64,000 nucleotides of DNA from Haloarcula rubripromontorii (lineage in GTDB: Archaea; Halobacteriota; Halobacteria; Halobacteriales; Haloarculaceae): the NCBI RefSeq assembly GCF_001280425.1, contig NZ_LIUF01000001.1:476945-540944 (forward strand), in the 5' to 3' direction. A program made the translations under genes and the position numbers. The first letter of the stretch is position 1. The number at the start of each line of letters is the position of its first letter. Of the stretch, positions 1 through 7,335 are shown one piece after another. The notes beneath the pieces were generated by a model. It saw nothing but the letters and a program-made list of their open reading frames with translations. It ran no database searches and was not told the DNA's origin.

Positions 1-1
1 C

Positions 2-289
2 CGTGCGCAGTTCAAGCAGTACGATGCGTATATCAAGGGTCGAGAGCCGGACGAGACACCGCCGGGGAACCCCAAATTCAGCCAGACAGCAGTCCAGCCA
101 AAGGGGTCGGATATCTATCAGGCGTCGACAGACAACGGCGGCGCGCGGGAGTCACTTGACGAGCCCGGGCCATACTTTTTCGCCGTCGACCACTCGAACT
201 ACCGGATGGAGACCCGGGTCGACGACTACGACGACCCGCTAAAGGCCTTCGTCGATCTCACCGTCATCCGGAGCAAGCTCCCCTTCTAG
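2..289 (+). CDS. Hypothetical protein, 3' part only
   Basis: An open frame enters from the left edge and ends at TAG 287-289, giving the last 95 residues of a protein. It is acidic and rich in Asp, Tyr and Pro, with no membrane segment and no motif I recognise. Its last four bases overlap the 3' end of the convergent ZIP gene. The frame choice rests on the haloarchaeal codon pattern (G or C in third positions) and the absence of stops; the start lies outside the window. Function unknown. Confidence 0.6.
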   Translation, partial: RAQFKQYDAYIKGREPDETPPGNPKFSQTAVQPKGSDIYQASTDNGGARESLDEPGPYFFAVDHSNYRMETRVDDYDDPLKAFVDLTVIRSKLPF

Positions 290-1098
290 ACGAATGCCAG
301 CGGCACCATCGCCAGCACGCCGACAGCGACGCCAGTGATGAGTTCGCGTTTGCCCCCACCCGGCAAACCGTCGCCGTACTCCAGCGCTTCTGGGATGAAC
401 TCCGTGAGCACGAGATACACCATCGCTCCAGCGGCGAAGCCGAAGCCGAACGGGAGAAACGCCTTCGCCAGCGTGACGAAGTAGTACGCGATGACGGCCC
501 CGACTGGCTGTGGCAGCGAGGAGAACACCGCCCACCAGACCATCTTCCACTCGCTGACGCCCAGCGAGCGGAGGGGGATGGCGATGGCAGTTCCTTCAGG
601 AATATTGTGGATAGAAATGGCGACCGTCATGAACACGGCAAGCAACGGGACGGAGACGCCCGCGATGCCAAGGGCGGAGTCTGGCGTCGCCGACTCCAGT
701 CCGAGTTCCGCGAAGGAGACGCCGACAGCCACGCCCTCCGGGAAGCTATGGACCGTCAGAATCCCCAGAATCAACAGGAGTTTCGTGAAATCTGCCTGTT
801 CGAACTCTTTGGGAGACCTGTCGAAGTCGTCCAGAAGTTCGTGCGCCACGGCGACAAGCGCGACACCGGCGAGGATTCCGGGGACCAGCAGCACCGGCGA
901 TCCGTATGCCAGCCCCTCGCGGACGAGGCCGAACAGCGAGGCGGCGACCATGATCCCCGAAGCTAGCCCCCACAGCACGACGTTCCACCGGTCCGAGAAC
1001 TCCTCGACGAGAAAAAACGGTATCGCGCCGAGGCCGGTGGCGAGCGCCGTAAGCAACCCCGCGACGAACACGAAGACAACGTTCTCCACGACGACCAT
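286..1098 (-). CDS. ZIP family divalent metal transporter
   Basis: Predicted 270-residue polytopic membrane protein that moves Zn2+ or a related divalent metal across the cytoplasmic membrane. The two metal-binding helices of the ZIP family are plain: HSFPEGVAVG in the fourth helix region and HNIPEGTAIAIP in the fifth. About eight hydrophobic segments are present, and a charged cytoplasmic loop (DDFDRSPKEFEQADF) precedes the first motif, although it is not the His-rich loop of some ZIPs. The ATG at 1098 lies about 26 nt downstream of an AT-rich box (1120-1129), which fits a leaderless transcript, and an inverted repeat sits between box and start. Substrate specificity cannot be read from the sequence. 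Confidence 0.9.
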   Translation of the reverse strand: MVVVENVVFVFVAGLLTALATGLGAIPFFLVEEFSDRWNVVLWGLASGIMVAASLFGLVREGLAYGSPVLLVPGILAGVALVAVAHELLDDFDRSPKEFEQADFTKLLLILGILTVHSFPEGVAVGVSFAELGLESATPDSALGIAGVSVPLLAVFMTVAISIHNIPEGTAIAIPLRSLGVSEWKMVWWAVFSSLPQPVGAVIAYYFVTLAKAFLPFGFGFAAGAMVYLVLTEFIPEALEYGDGLPGGGKRELITGVAVGVLAMVPLAFV

Positions 1099-1130
1099 AT
1101 CGGTCCTACGCCGCTCGGACCGATAAAAAT
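1099..1130 (-). promoter_or_regulatory. Promoter of the ZIP gene with inverted repeat operator candidate
   Basis: Reading the minus strand, a TTTTTATC box (about 1120-1129) is followed by ATCGGTCC, a 10-nt spacer, and GGACCGAT directly against the ATG. The arms (1099-1106 and 1117-1124) are perfect complements. With leaderless start geometry the repeat fills the space between TATA box and transcription start, the usual place for an archaeal repressor site. It could instead form an mRNA hairpin if transcription starts further upstream. Confidence 0.5.
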
Positions 1131-1182
1131 TGTCACTAACCTGATTTGTTTTGGCTGACCTAAACGGGTAGCCAGACGCTAT

Positions 1183-1194
1183 AGGTAGCTACCT
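1183..1194. promoter_or_regulatory. 12-bp palindrome upstream of the ZIP promoter
   Basis: AGGTAGCTACCT is a perfect 12-bp palindrome about 85 nt upstream of the ZIP start. Nearby are two loosely repeated octamers, TAACCTGA and TGACCTAA (about 1136-1162). They could be sites for a metal-dependent regulator, but no regulator can be assigned from sequence alone. Confidence 0.25.
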
Positions 1195-1353
1195 GGGAGC
1201 CTAATTGACGGCCTTGACACGGATACCGGCCATGCTACAGCGGTCGCAACGCCGTCGCGCACCTCCTGACAAAATTATGGTAATAAAAATCGGCAAGAAC
1301 CGCCCGTCTGGAAGTCGTACCGGCAGCAGTCGTCTGACTGTGACGGCACACGG

Positions 1354-1917
1354 TTACAGTGGCACCGATTCGACGGTCCGGTACGTCGGTCCGTCGGGTC
1401 CGAGTTCGCTCTCTTTGAGTCGAATTTCCTCGACCAGCAGGCGACCCACGTCGGGGTCGTTGTGCTCGACTGCGTTCTGTACTGTCTCTTTGCCGCCGGC
1501 GTGGTCCATTCTGGCGACGGTCGCGTGGGGCGTGAACTCGTGGTCTTCCGGCTCGAACCCCATCGCGACGGTCTGCTCTTCGATAGCGTCGTGCAGCGCA
1601 GTCAGTCCCGTGCCACCCTGGCCGTCGCGGACGCCGACCCAGACCACGCTGATGTAGGACAGCGACGGAAAGACGCCGAGACCGCCGAACTCGACTTCGA
1701 ACGGCTCGACGCCGCTGTCTTCAACTGCGGTTTCGAGGGCGGGGACGATCTCACCGACGCGGTCCGGGTCCGTATCACCAAGAAACTTCAGCGTGACATG
1801 GGCTTGTTCGGGGTCGGTCAGCCGAAGACCCGACACCCCGTCGAAGCGCGCCTGTACGCTCGCAACCGCGTCTTCGAGCCCGTCCAAGTCGACGCTGACG
1901 AACAGGCGTTTGGCCAT
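1354..1917 (-). CDS. thpR: RNA 2',3'-cyclic phosphodiesterase (2H family)
   Basis: Predicted 187-residue member of the 2H phosphoesterase family, historically called 2'-5' RNA ligase, which opens 2',3'-cyclic phosphates on RNA ends. Both catalytic HxT motifs are present: HVTLKF near residue 40 and HATVARM near residue 129. The MAKRLFVSVDLD start (ATG 1915-1917) is the typical family N-terminus; an upstream in-frame ATG at 1944 would add nine atypical residues. The physiological substrate in haloarchaea is not established. Confidence 0.88.
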   Translation of the reverse strand: MAKRLFVSVDLDGLEDAVASVQARFDGVSGLRLTDPEQAHVTLKFLGDTDPDRVGEIVPALETAVEDSGVEPFEVEFGGLGVFPSLSYISVVWVGVRDGQGGTGLTALHDAIEEQTVAMGFEPEDHEFTPHATVARMDHAGGKETVQNAVEHNDPDVGRLLVEEIRLKESELGPDGPTYRTVESVPL

Positions 1918-1996
1918 AATTAGCGGTTCCGGTCGTGTCCGCAAGAAAGCTACGACGGGGTCAGGGGCTGCTGCGGTCCGGGGCTGTATGCCACCG

Positions 1997-2359
1997 CTAG
2001 AGACCGTGTCCGAATCCCAGAGCGACCATTGCGACCGCGCCGCCGAAGAGAGCGGGGATGGCGGTGTCCGGCAGCAGTGTGAGGGAGAGCCGAGCGAAGA
2101 TGGCCGTCACAATCAGGAGACCCACCCGTGCTCGTTCTCGGGGCGTCTCTGCCGGACTGGACACCCAGCGCCAGAGCCCCGATAGCTGCACGTAGTAGCG
2201 TCCGACGAGGGCCGCCAGAACGACCGTTCCAGCGACGCCCGCTCCGGCAGCGGACAGTGACAGCGGAGCCCCATTCGAGGAGATAACAGCCCAGCCAACG
2301 ACCGCGAACACACCCCCGAAAAAGACAAGCAACGCGTCTACTGCCAGTGGGTCCCGCAT
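1997..2359 (-). CDS. Small polytopic membrane protein
   Basis: A 120-residue protein with three or four hydrophobic segments (roughly residues 9-27, 31-53, 79-98 and 101-118) and an Arg-rich cytoplasmic loop (PRERARVG). No family motif recognised. It is divergent from the TPR gene at 2444. Codon usage matches its neighbours, so it is likely to be real. Function unknown. Confidence 0.6.
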   Translation of the reverse strand: MRDPLAVDALLVFFGGVFAVVGWAVISSNGAPLSLSAAGAGVAGTVVLAALVGRYYVQLSGLWRWVSSPAETPRERARVGLLIVTAIFARLSLTLLPDTAIPALFGGAVAMVALGFGHGL

Positions 2360-2443
2360 ACCCGATAATCCGGTCGCAGGACACCTACATCTTCACGAGC
2401 CGTGGACGTAGCCCTTAACCGGATTGGCCGTCAATCAGGAGGT

Positions 2444-3172
2444 ATGACAGACCACGACGACGACCACGCTTTCTCCGAGGGGCAGGGGTTCGACGACCCC
2501 TACGAGGGGTTCGATCTCGAACCGCCGGAGTTCGAGGTGGACCCGGACAAGGTCGACCCCGTCGACTCCCGTGTCGTCACTGACCTGCTGGACCAGCGGA
2601 ACATCTCCTCTGACGCCGTCGACCCCGAGCAGCTGCTCGATGTCGGGCTGGAGTACATGCACATCAACCGCCACGAGCAAGCCGCGGAGACCTTCGAGCG
2701 GGTCGCCCAGTACACGGACGACGACCGGCTCAAACAGGAGGCCTGGACGAACAAGGGCGCGGCCCACGCGGAACTCGAAGAGTGGGACGCCGCCATCGGC
2801 GCGTACAAGGAAGCACTCAACTTCGACGAGGAGTCCGATCACGCCGCCACGGCGGAGACGAACCTGGCGTACGCGCTGTGGAAATCCGGCCGCTCCGAAC
2901 AGGCGCTCGAACACGCCGAACGCGCCGTCGAAATCGACCCTCGCTTCGGCGAGGGGTGGTACAACCGTGGCTTCTTCCTGCTCGAACGCGGGCTGGCCGA
3001 CGAGGCCATCGACGCGTTCGACAACGCCGTCCGCCTGGGCTTCCGGAACGCCGACGTGCTCGAAGAGAAGGCCCGCGCCCTCGAAGAGGTCGGCGAGTTC
3101 GACCGCGCGGAGGAGCTGGCCGAGGAAGTCGACGAGATGCGCGAGGAGGCCGAACAGCAACTGCTTGAATGA
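2444..3172 (+). CDS. TPR-repeat protein
   Basis: Predicted 242-residue cytoplasmic protein with an acidic N-terminus (about 65 residues) followed by at least four tetratricopeptide repeats, visible as the spaced A-x-A-W-x-N-x-G and EALEH-A-ERAVEIDP-type pattern, and an acidic coiled tail. TPR arrays act as protein-protein interaction scaffolds. The ATG at 2444 follows AGGAGGT, a good ribosome-binding site. Its stop overlaps the start of the DUF424 gene (ATGA), so the two are probably translated together. Confidence 0.85.
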   Translation: MTDHDDDHAFSEGQGFDDPYEGFDLEPPEFEVDPDKVDPVDSRVVTDLLDQRNISSDAVDPEQLLDVGLEYMHINRHEQAAETFERVAQYTDDDRLKQEAWTNKGAAHAELEEWDAAIGAYKEALNFDEESDHAATAETNLAYALWKSGRSEQALEHAERAVEIDPRFGEGWYNRGFFLLERGLADEAIDAFDNAVRLGFRNADVLEEKARALEEVGEFDRAEELAEEVDEMREEAEQQLLE

Positions 3173-3459
3173 TACTCAACGAACGCGACACCGACGAAGG
3201 GTTGCTCGTCTCGGTCTGTGACCCGGACATCATAGGCGAAACGTTCGAGAACGGCCCCGTGTCACTCACCGTCAACGAAGAGTTCTACGGCGGCGAAACG
3301 GCTACCGAAGACGAAATTGTCGACAGTCTCACCCGGTGTTCGGTCGCCAACATCGTCGGCGACGACGCCGTCAGCGTCGCCCTCGAACACGGCTTCGTTG
3401 ACGAGGAGAACGTCCTCGACCTGGGCGAGACGCGCCACGCGCAGTTGCTCTGGATGTAA
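3169..3459 (+). CDS. DUF424 family protein
   Basis: A 96-residue protein matching the archaeal DUF424 family, with the typical features of an early ICDP or VCDPDIIG motif, the ENG segment and the C-terminal GETRHAQLLWM. The family is widespread in archaea with no proven role. Start overlaps the stop of the TPR gene by ATGA, indicating coupled translation. Confidence 0.8.
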   Translation: MILNERDTDEGLLVSVCDPDIIGETFENGPVSLTVNEEFYGGETATEDEIVDSLTRCSVANIVGDDAVSVALEHGFVDEENVLDLGETRHAQLLWM

Positions 3460-3519
3460 GGTCGCTACCGCACGCTCGACCCCGACAGTCTTTGCACACG
3501 CCCGCCGACAGAGACACGT

Positions 3520-3978
3520 ATGTATTCTCGAGACCACGCCATCGTCTCTGCGGCGGTCGGAGCCGCTGGCGTTGTCGTCCTGCCGGTCCCCCTTCCCTGG
3601 TGGGCCGCTGTCGGTTACGCGGTCATCGTCGGCGTCGCCATCGACATCGACCACTTCGCCGTGGCTCGACTGGAGACCGGCGACTGGGCCGCGCTCTGGC
3701 ACTGTCTCCGAAACCCGAAGATCGCGGTGCTCGATCAGGACGAAATCTTCGACCCGCAGGACCTCTGGCCGCTCCAGCGGCTCCTCAGTCACCATCTCAT
3801 CGGCGGCGTGGCCGTGTTCGGCCTCTGGCTCGTTTCCGAGCCGCTGGCGCTGTTTACCGCCCTCGTCCTGTACGCCCACGTCCTCGGGGACCTCGTCTGG
3901 GACAACTACCTGCTTGAGACCTACCGGGAACAGCACGCGATGGCTGCCAAATCCGTGTCCGAGTCGGACTCCGAATAG
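3520..3978 (+). CDS. Membrane protein resembling membrane-bound metal-dependent hydrolases
   Basis: Predicted 152-residue membrane protein with several hydrophobic helices and conserved acidic/His motifs DIDHF (about residue 45) and HVLGDLVWD (about residue 124), plus LSHHL in between. These resemble the DUF457/YdjM-like group annotated as membrane-bound metal-dependent hydrolases, for which activity is mostly unproven. The ATG at 3520 is preceded by a typical upstream region; alone in its orientation block before sufS. Confidence 0.6.
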   Translation: MYSRDHAIVSAAVGAAGVVVLPVPLPWWAAVGYAVIVGVAIDIDHFAVARLETGDWAALWHCLRNPKIAVLDQDEIFDPQDLWPLQRLLSHHLIGGVAVFGLWLVSEPLALFTALVLYAHVLGDLVWDNYLLETYREQHAMAAKSVSESDSE

Positions 3979-4060
3979 GGCGAGGAACGGCCGCTACCGG
4001 ACGGGAAGAGTTCTAGGTGAACCGAAGGAATGTTGCCTGTTGAGCCCCTGAACAGAACTA

Positions 4061-5308
4061 ATGGGACACGCTGAATCTGAACTACTGGACGTGGAGCGTA
4101 TCCGCGAGGACTTCCCCATCCTCCAGCGCGAGTTCGGCGGCGAACAAGTGGTGTACCTCGACAACGCAGCCACCACGCAAACACCTGAGCCGGTCGTCGA
4201 GACCATCGCGGACTACTACCGGACGACGAACGCCAACGTCCACCGCGGTCTCCACCAGCTCAGTCAGGAGGCCAGCGTCGCCTACGAGGACGCCCACGAC
4301 CGTGTCGCCGAGTTCATCGGCGCGTCGGGCGAGCGCGAGGAAATCGTCTTCACCAAGAACACCACGGAGAGCGAGAACCTCGTCGCCTACGCCTGGGGGC
4401 TGAACGAACTCGGCCCCGAGGACGAGGTCGTCCTCACGGAGATGGAACACCACGCCTCGCTGGTCACCTGGCAGCAGATCGCCAAGAAGACCGGTGCGAC
4501 CTGCCGCTACATCAGCGTCGAGGAAGACGGCACCCTCGACATGGACCACGCCCGGGAAATCATCACCGACGACACCGCGATGGTCAGTGTCGTCCACGTC
4601 TCGAACACGCTCGGGACCGTCAACCCCGTCTCGGAACTGGCCGACATCGCCCACGACCACGATTCGTACATCTTCGTCGACGGCGCACAGTCGGTCCCGA
4701 ACCGGCCGGTCGACGTGGAGGAAATCGACGCCGACTTCCTGGCCTTCTCGGGACACAAGATGGCCGGCCCGACCGGCATCGGCGTCCTCTACGGCAAGAA
4801 ACACATTCTCGAGGAGATGGAGCCGTACCTCTACGGCGGCGAGATGATCAAGAAAGTCACCTTCGAGGACGCCAGCTGGAACGACCTCCCCTGGAAGTTC
4901 GAGGCCGGCACGCCGGTCATCTGTCAGGGCATCGCGCTGGCGGAGGCCTGTGACTACCTCGACGACATCGGCATGGAACGAATCCAGCGCCACGAGGAAC
5001 AGCTCGCCCAGTACACGCTGGAACAACTGCAGGCCGAAGGTGATGTCGACACGTACGGTCCGTCCGCAGGAACGGAACGCGGCGGCCTCGTCTCGTTCAA
5101 CCTCGATTCGGTCCACGCCCACGACCTCTCCTCTATCCTCAACGACTCCGCCGTCGCCATCCGCGCCGGCGACCACTGCACCCAGCCCCTCCACGACAAG
5201 ATGGGCGTCCCTGCCTCCGCGCGAGCCTCGTTCTACATCTACAACACGCGTGAGGAAGTGGACAAGCTCGTTTCGGCTATCGACGACGCGCGTCAGCTGT
5301 TCACGTAA
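4061..5308 (+). CDS. sufS: Cysteine desulfurase, SufS type
   Basis: PLP enzyme of 415 residues that takes sulfur from L-cysteine as a persulfide for iron-sulfur clusters and tRNA thiolation. The PLP lysine is Lys233 in FSGHKMAG and the persulfide-carrying cysteine is Cys373 in RAGDHCTQP. The N-terminal LDNAATTQTP and NVHRGLHQLS signatures are typical of group II (SufS/CsdA) enzymes. Full length. The likely acceptor scaffold sufU lies 0.75 kb downstream, separated by an oppositely oriented phosphatase gene. No sufBCD in the window. Confidence 0.95.
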   Translation: MGHAESELLDVERIREDFPILQREFGGEQVVYLDNAATTQTPEPVVETIADYYRTTNANVHRGLHQLSQEASVAYEDAHDRVAEFIGASGEREEIVFTKNTTESENLVAYAWGLNELGPEDEVVLTEMEHHASLVTWQQIAKKTGATCRYISVEEDGTLDMDHAREIITDDTAMVSVVHVSNTLGTVNPVSELADIAHDHDSYIFVDGAQSVPNRPVDVEEIDADFLAFSGHKMAGPTGIGVLYGKKHILEEMEPYLYGGEMIKKVTFEDASWNDLPWKFEAGTPVICQGIALAEACDYLDDIGMERIQRHEEQLAQYTLEQLQAEGDVDTYGPSAGTERGGLVSFNLDSVHAHDLSSILNDSAVAIRAGDHCTQPLHDKMGVPASARASFYIYNTREEVDKLVSAIDDARQLFT

Positions 5309-5330
5309 TCGTACTCTTCGTCTCCGTCAG

Positions 5331-5348
5331 AACGGAGAGAGTGCGCTT
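5331..5348. terminator. Hairpin between convergent genes
   Basis: TCTCCGT and ACGGAGA form a perfect 7-bp stem with a 4-nt loop, 22 nt after the sufS stop and before the 3' end of the opposing phosphatase gene. Placement between convergent genes suggests a transcription end signal for one or both; there is no long T-tract, so this is weak. Confidence 0.3.
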
Positions 5349-5408
5349 TGCAGTCGGACCTGGAGTCGCCGTATCGTGCCGCTGTCTCCGTCTATAGGAT
5401 AGCTGGAT

Positions 5409-5837
5409 TCAGTGGTCCGCCGCAAGGTAGATAACAGCCAGTTCATACAGCGCGGGGTTTGGCGTCGCAATCGGTCGCACCGCCTGCACGTCCGCCAGCG
5501 CGTCAGCGAGTGGACGGCCTTCCTCAGCAGCGAGGGCGGTCGCAAGCAGCGTCGAACTCCGGGAGACGCCGGCCTTGCAGTGAATCAGTGCCGGACCGTC
5601 CGCTCGGACGAAGCGGCGAGCGGTGTCGACGGCCGCCTCAAACGCCGCCCATTCGTTTCCCGGGCCGTCCGTGAGCGGGTGGTGAGCGGTCGTGAGCGGG
5701 TACACCTCGCTCGTCGCCGAAAGCACGTAGTCGAAGGTCTGGTCGTGTGTGTCGGGTCGTGCGGCGTGTTTGTTTCCGAGATACAGCGCCCGGTCACCGA
5801 TCTGTCGGATCACCGGCGCATCGCTGACGAACCCCAC
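5409..5837 (-). CDS. Dual-specificity protein phosphatase
   Basis: Predicted cysteine-based phosphatase. The catalytic P-loop HCKAGVSRS (HCx5R) is intact, and the general acid Asp lies in HHPLTDGPGNEW. The N-terminal RQIGDRALYLGNK is usual for small archaeal DSPs. The frame is open much further upstream, but the extra residues look non-coding. A TTTATTATT box at about 5910-5918 on this strand would put transcription start near 5885, so I prefer GTG 5837 (142 residues); GTG 5891 is the alternative. It separates sufS and sufU in opposite orientation. Confidence 0.8.
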   Translation of the reverse strand: MGFVSDAPVIRQIGDRALYLGNKHAARPDTHDQTFDYVLSATSEVYPLTTAHHPLTDGPGNEWAAFEAAVDTARRFVRADGPALIHCKAGVSRSSTLLATALAAEEGRPLADALADVQAVRPIATPNPALYELAVIYLAADH

Positions 5838-6053
5838 GGGTCGAACAGCGGGGGCATCTGCACCCGGAGACGAAGCATCGTTCCCTGCCACGGAGTGATA
5901 GAAACAGATAGCAATAATAAATCCTGCCGCTGCTGTGCCGCCGGTCCGTCTGCTTGCACGGCCTCTGATGGCCATTGTGGCGACCGGACAGACAGCGTGC
6001 GAACAGATACCTCGGAACGTTTTTCCGACTGACAGCCGTATCATAGTTCAATT

Positions 6054-6482
6054 ATGGGTATCGGTGGCTCGGATATGTACCGGCAGCAGATCCTCGATCA
6101 CTACAAGAACCCCCGGAACTACGGGGAGATCGAGGACCCGACGTTTACCCACATCGGCGAGAACCCGATGTGCGGCGACGAGATACGGATGGACGTTGTC
6201 CTCGACGAGGACGAGGAGACAGTCGAGCAGGTCGCCTTCCAGGGCGACGGCTGTGCCATCTCACAGGCTTCCGCGTCGATGCTCTCACAGGAACTGGCTG
6301 GGATGGCGGTCGAGGACCTGCAAGCGATGGACCGCGACGACATCACGGAGATGCTCGGCGTCGACATCTCGCCGATGCGGGTCAAGTGTGCCGTCCTCGC
6401 CGAGAAGGTGGCACAGGACGGCGCGGAGATCTACTTCGGCGAGAAGGACATCGACCGGACGACGACCGAAGACGACGACTGA
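6054..6482 (+). CDS. sufU: Iron-sulfur cluster scaffold/sulfur acceptor, SufU/IscU family
   Basis: A 142-residue SufU/IscU-like protein that would accept sulfur from SufS. Three conserved ligand cysteines are visible: Cys40 in NPMCGD with Asp42, Cys67 in GDGCAIS, and Cys112 in RVKCAVL. The SufU-type N-terminus YRQQILDHYKNPRNYG is clear, and an acidic tail ends the protein. The start MGIGGSDMY could alternatively be Met8. Near sufS, consistent with a working pair. Confidence 0.92.
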   Translation: MGIGGSDMYRQQILDHYKNPRNYGEIEDPTFTHIGENPMCGDEIRMDVVLDEDEETVEQVAFQGDGCAISQASASMLSQELAGMAVEDLQAMDRDDITEMLGVDISPMRVKCAVLAEKVAQDGAEIYFGEKDIDRTTTEDDD

Positions 6483-6537
6483 GAACAACTCGCACGCCGC
6501 CGACATCTTTTCACCGCTGCCAGTCACCAGAGCCGAT

Positions 6538-7302
6538 ATGCCCGACAACGAGTGGGACCCTGACGACTACGACGGTGGCCACGGCTTCGTTGCAGAGTAC
6601 GGAGCGGACGTGGTGGAACTGCTGGACCCCCAGCCAGGTGAGCGCGTCCTCGACATCGGCTGTGGCACCGGCCATCTGGCCGCCGAAATCGCCGACTGCG
6701 GGGCTGACGTGGTCGGCATCGACGCCGCCGAAGAGATGGTCACCCGCGCCCGGGAACAGTACCCCGAGCCGACGTTCGAAGTCGCCGATGCCCGGGAGTA
6801 CGAGCCCGAAAGGAGCTTCGACGCCGTGTTCTCGAACGCCGCTCTCCACTGGATTCCGGGCGCGGACCACGACGCCGTCCTGTCGATGGTCGCCGATGCG
6901 CTGACCGCTGACGGCCGCTTCGTCGCGGAGCTTGGTGGTCAGGGAAACGTCTCGCAGGTCGAAGCAGCGGTACGGGCCGAACTTGCTGACCGGGGCTACG
7001 ACACCGAAATTCCGTGGTACTTCCCAAGCATCGGGGAGTACACGCCGCGGCTCGAAGCACACGGGCTGGAGGTCACTGCAGCGTGGCTGTTCGACCGGCC
7101 GACCACACTGGACGGGGGTCCCGCAGGTCTGCGCGAGTGGGTCGAGATGTTCGGCGACGAAGTTCTCGCTCCCGTGGACGACAGCGAACACGGTGCCGTT
7201 CTCAATGAAGTCGAGGAGCGCCTGCGGCCGGAGCTGTACGACGCGGAGACCGAGACGTGGACAGTCGATTACCGACGACTCCGGTTCGTCGCCGGACGGT
7301 GA
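6538..7302 (+). CDS. Class I SAM-dependent methyltransferase
   Basis: Predicted 254-residue methyltransferase with the Rossmann SAM-binding motif VLDIGCGTGHLA (about residues 37-48), the acidic end of strand 2 in VVGIDAAEEM and a motif IV-like FDAVFSNAALHW. The last pattern is like trans-aconitate methyltransferase (Tam) and BioC. The substrate is not deducible. The ATG 6538 follows 55 nt after sufU; an overlapping frame upstream is a shadow of sufU. Confidence 0.85.
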   Translation: MPDNEWDPDDYDGGHGFVAEYGADVVELLDPQPGERVLDIGCGTGHLAAEIADCGADVVGIDAAEEMVTRAREQYPEPTFEVADAREYEPERSFDAVFSNAALHWIPGADHDAVLSMVADALTADGRFVAELGGQGNVSQVEAAVRAELADRGYDTEIPWYFPSIGEYTPRLEAHGLEVTAAWLFDRPTTLDGGPAGLREWVEMFGDEVLAPVDDSEHGAVLNEVEERLRPELYDAETETWTVDYRRLRFVAGR

Positions 7303-7335
7303 TTCGGACGCGGGACAACGATGGGAGCCGGGCGC

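Noticed and set aside
1205-1330. Plus-strand frame from ATG in the gap before thpR
   Set aside because: Composition is unlike coding sequence, and it runs opposite the certain thpR gene.
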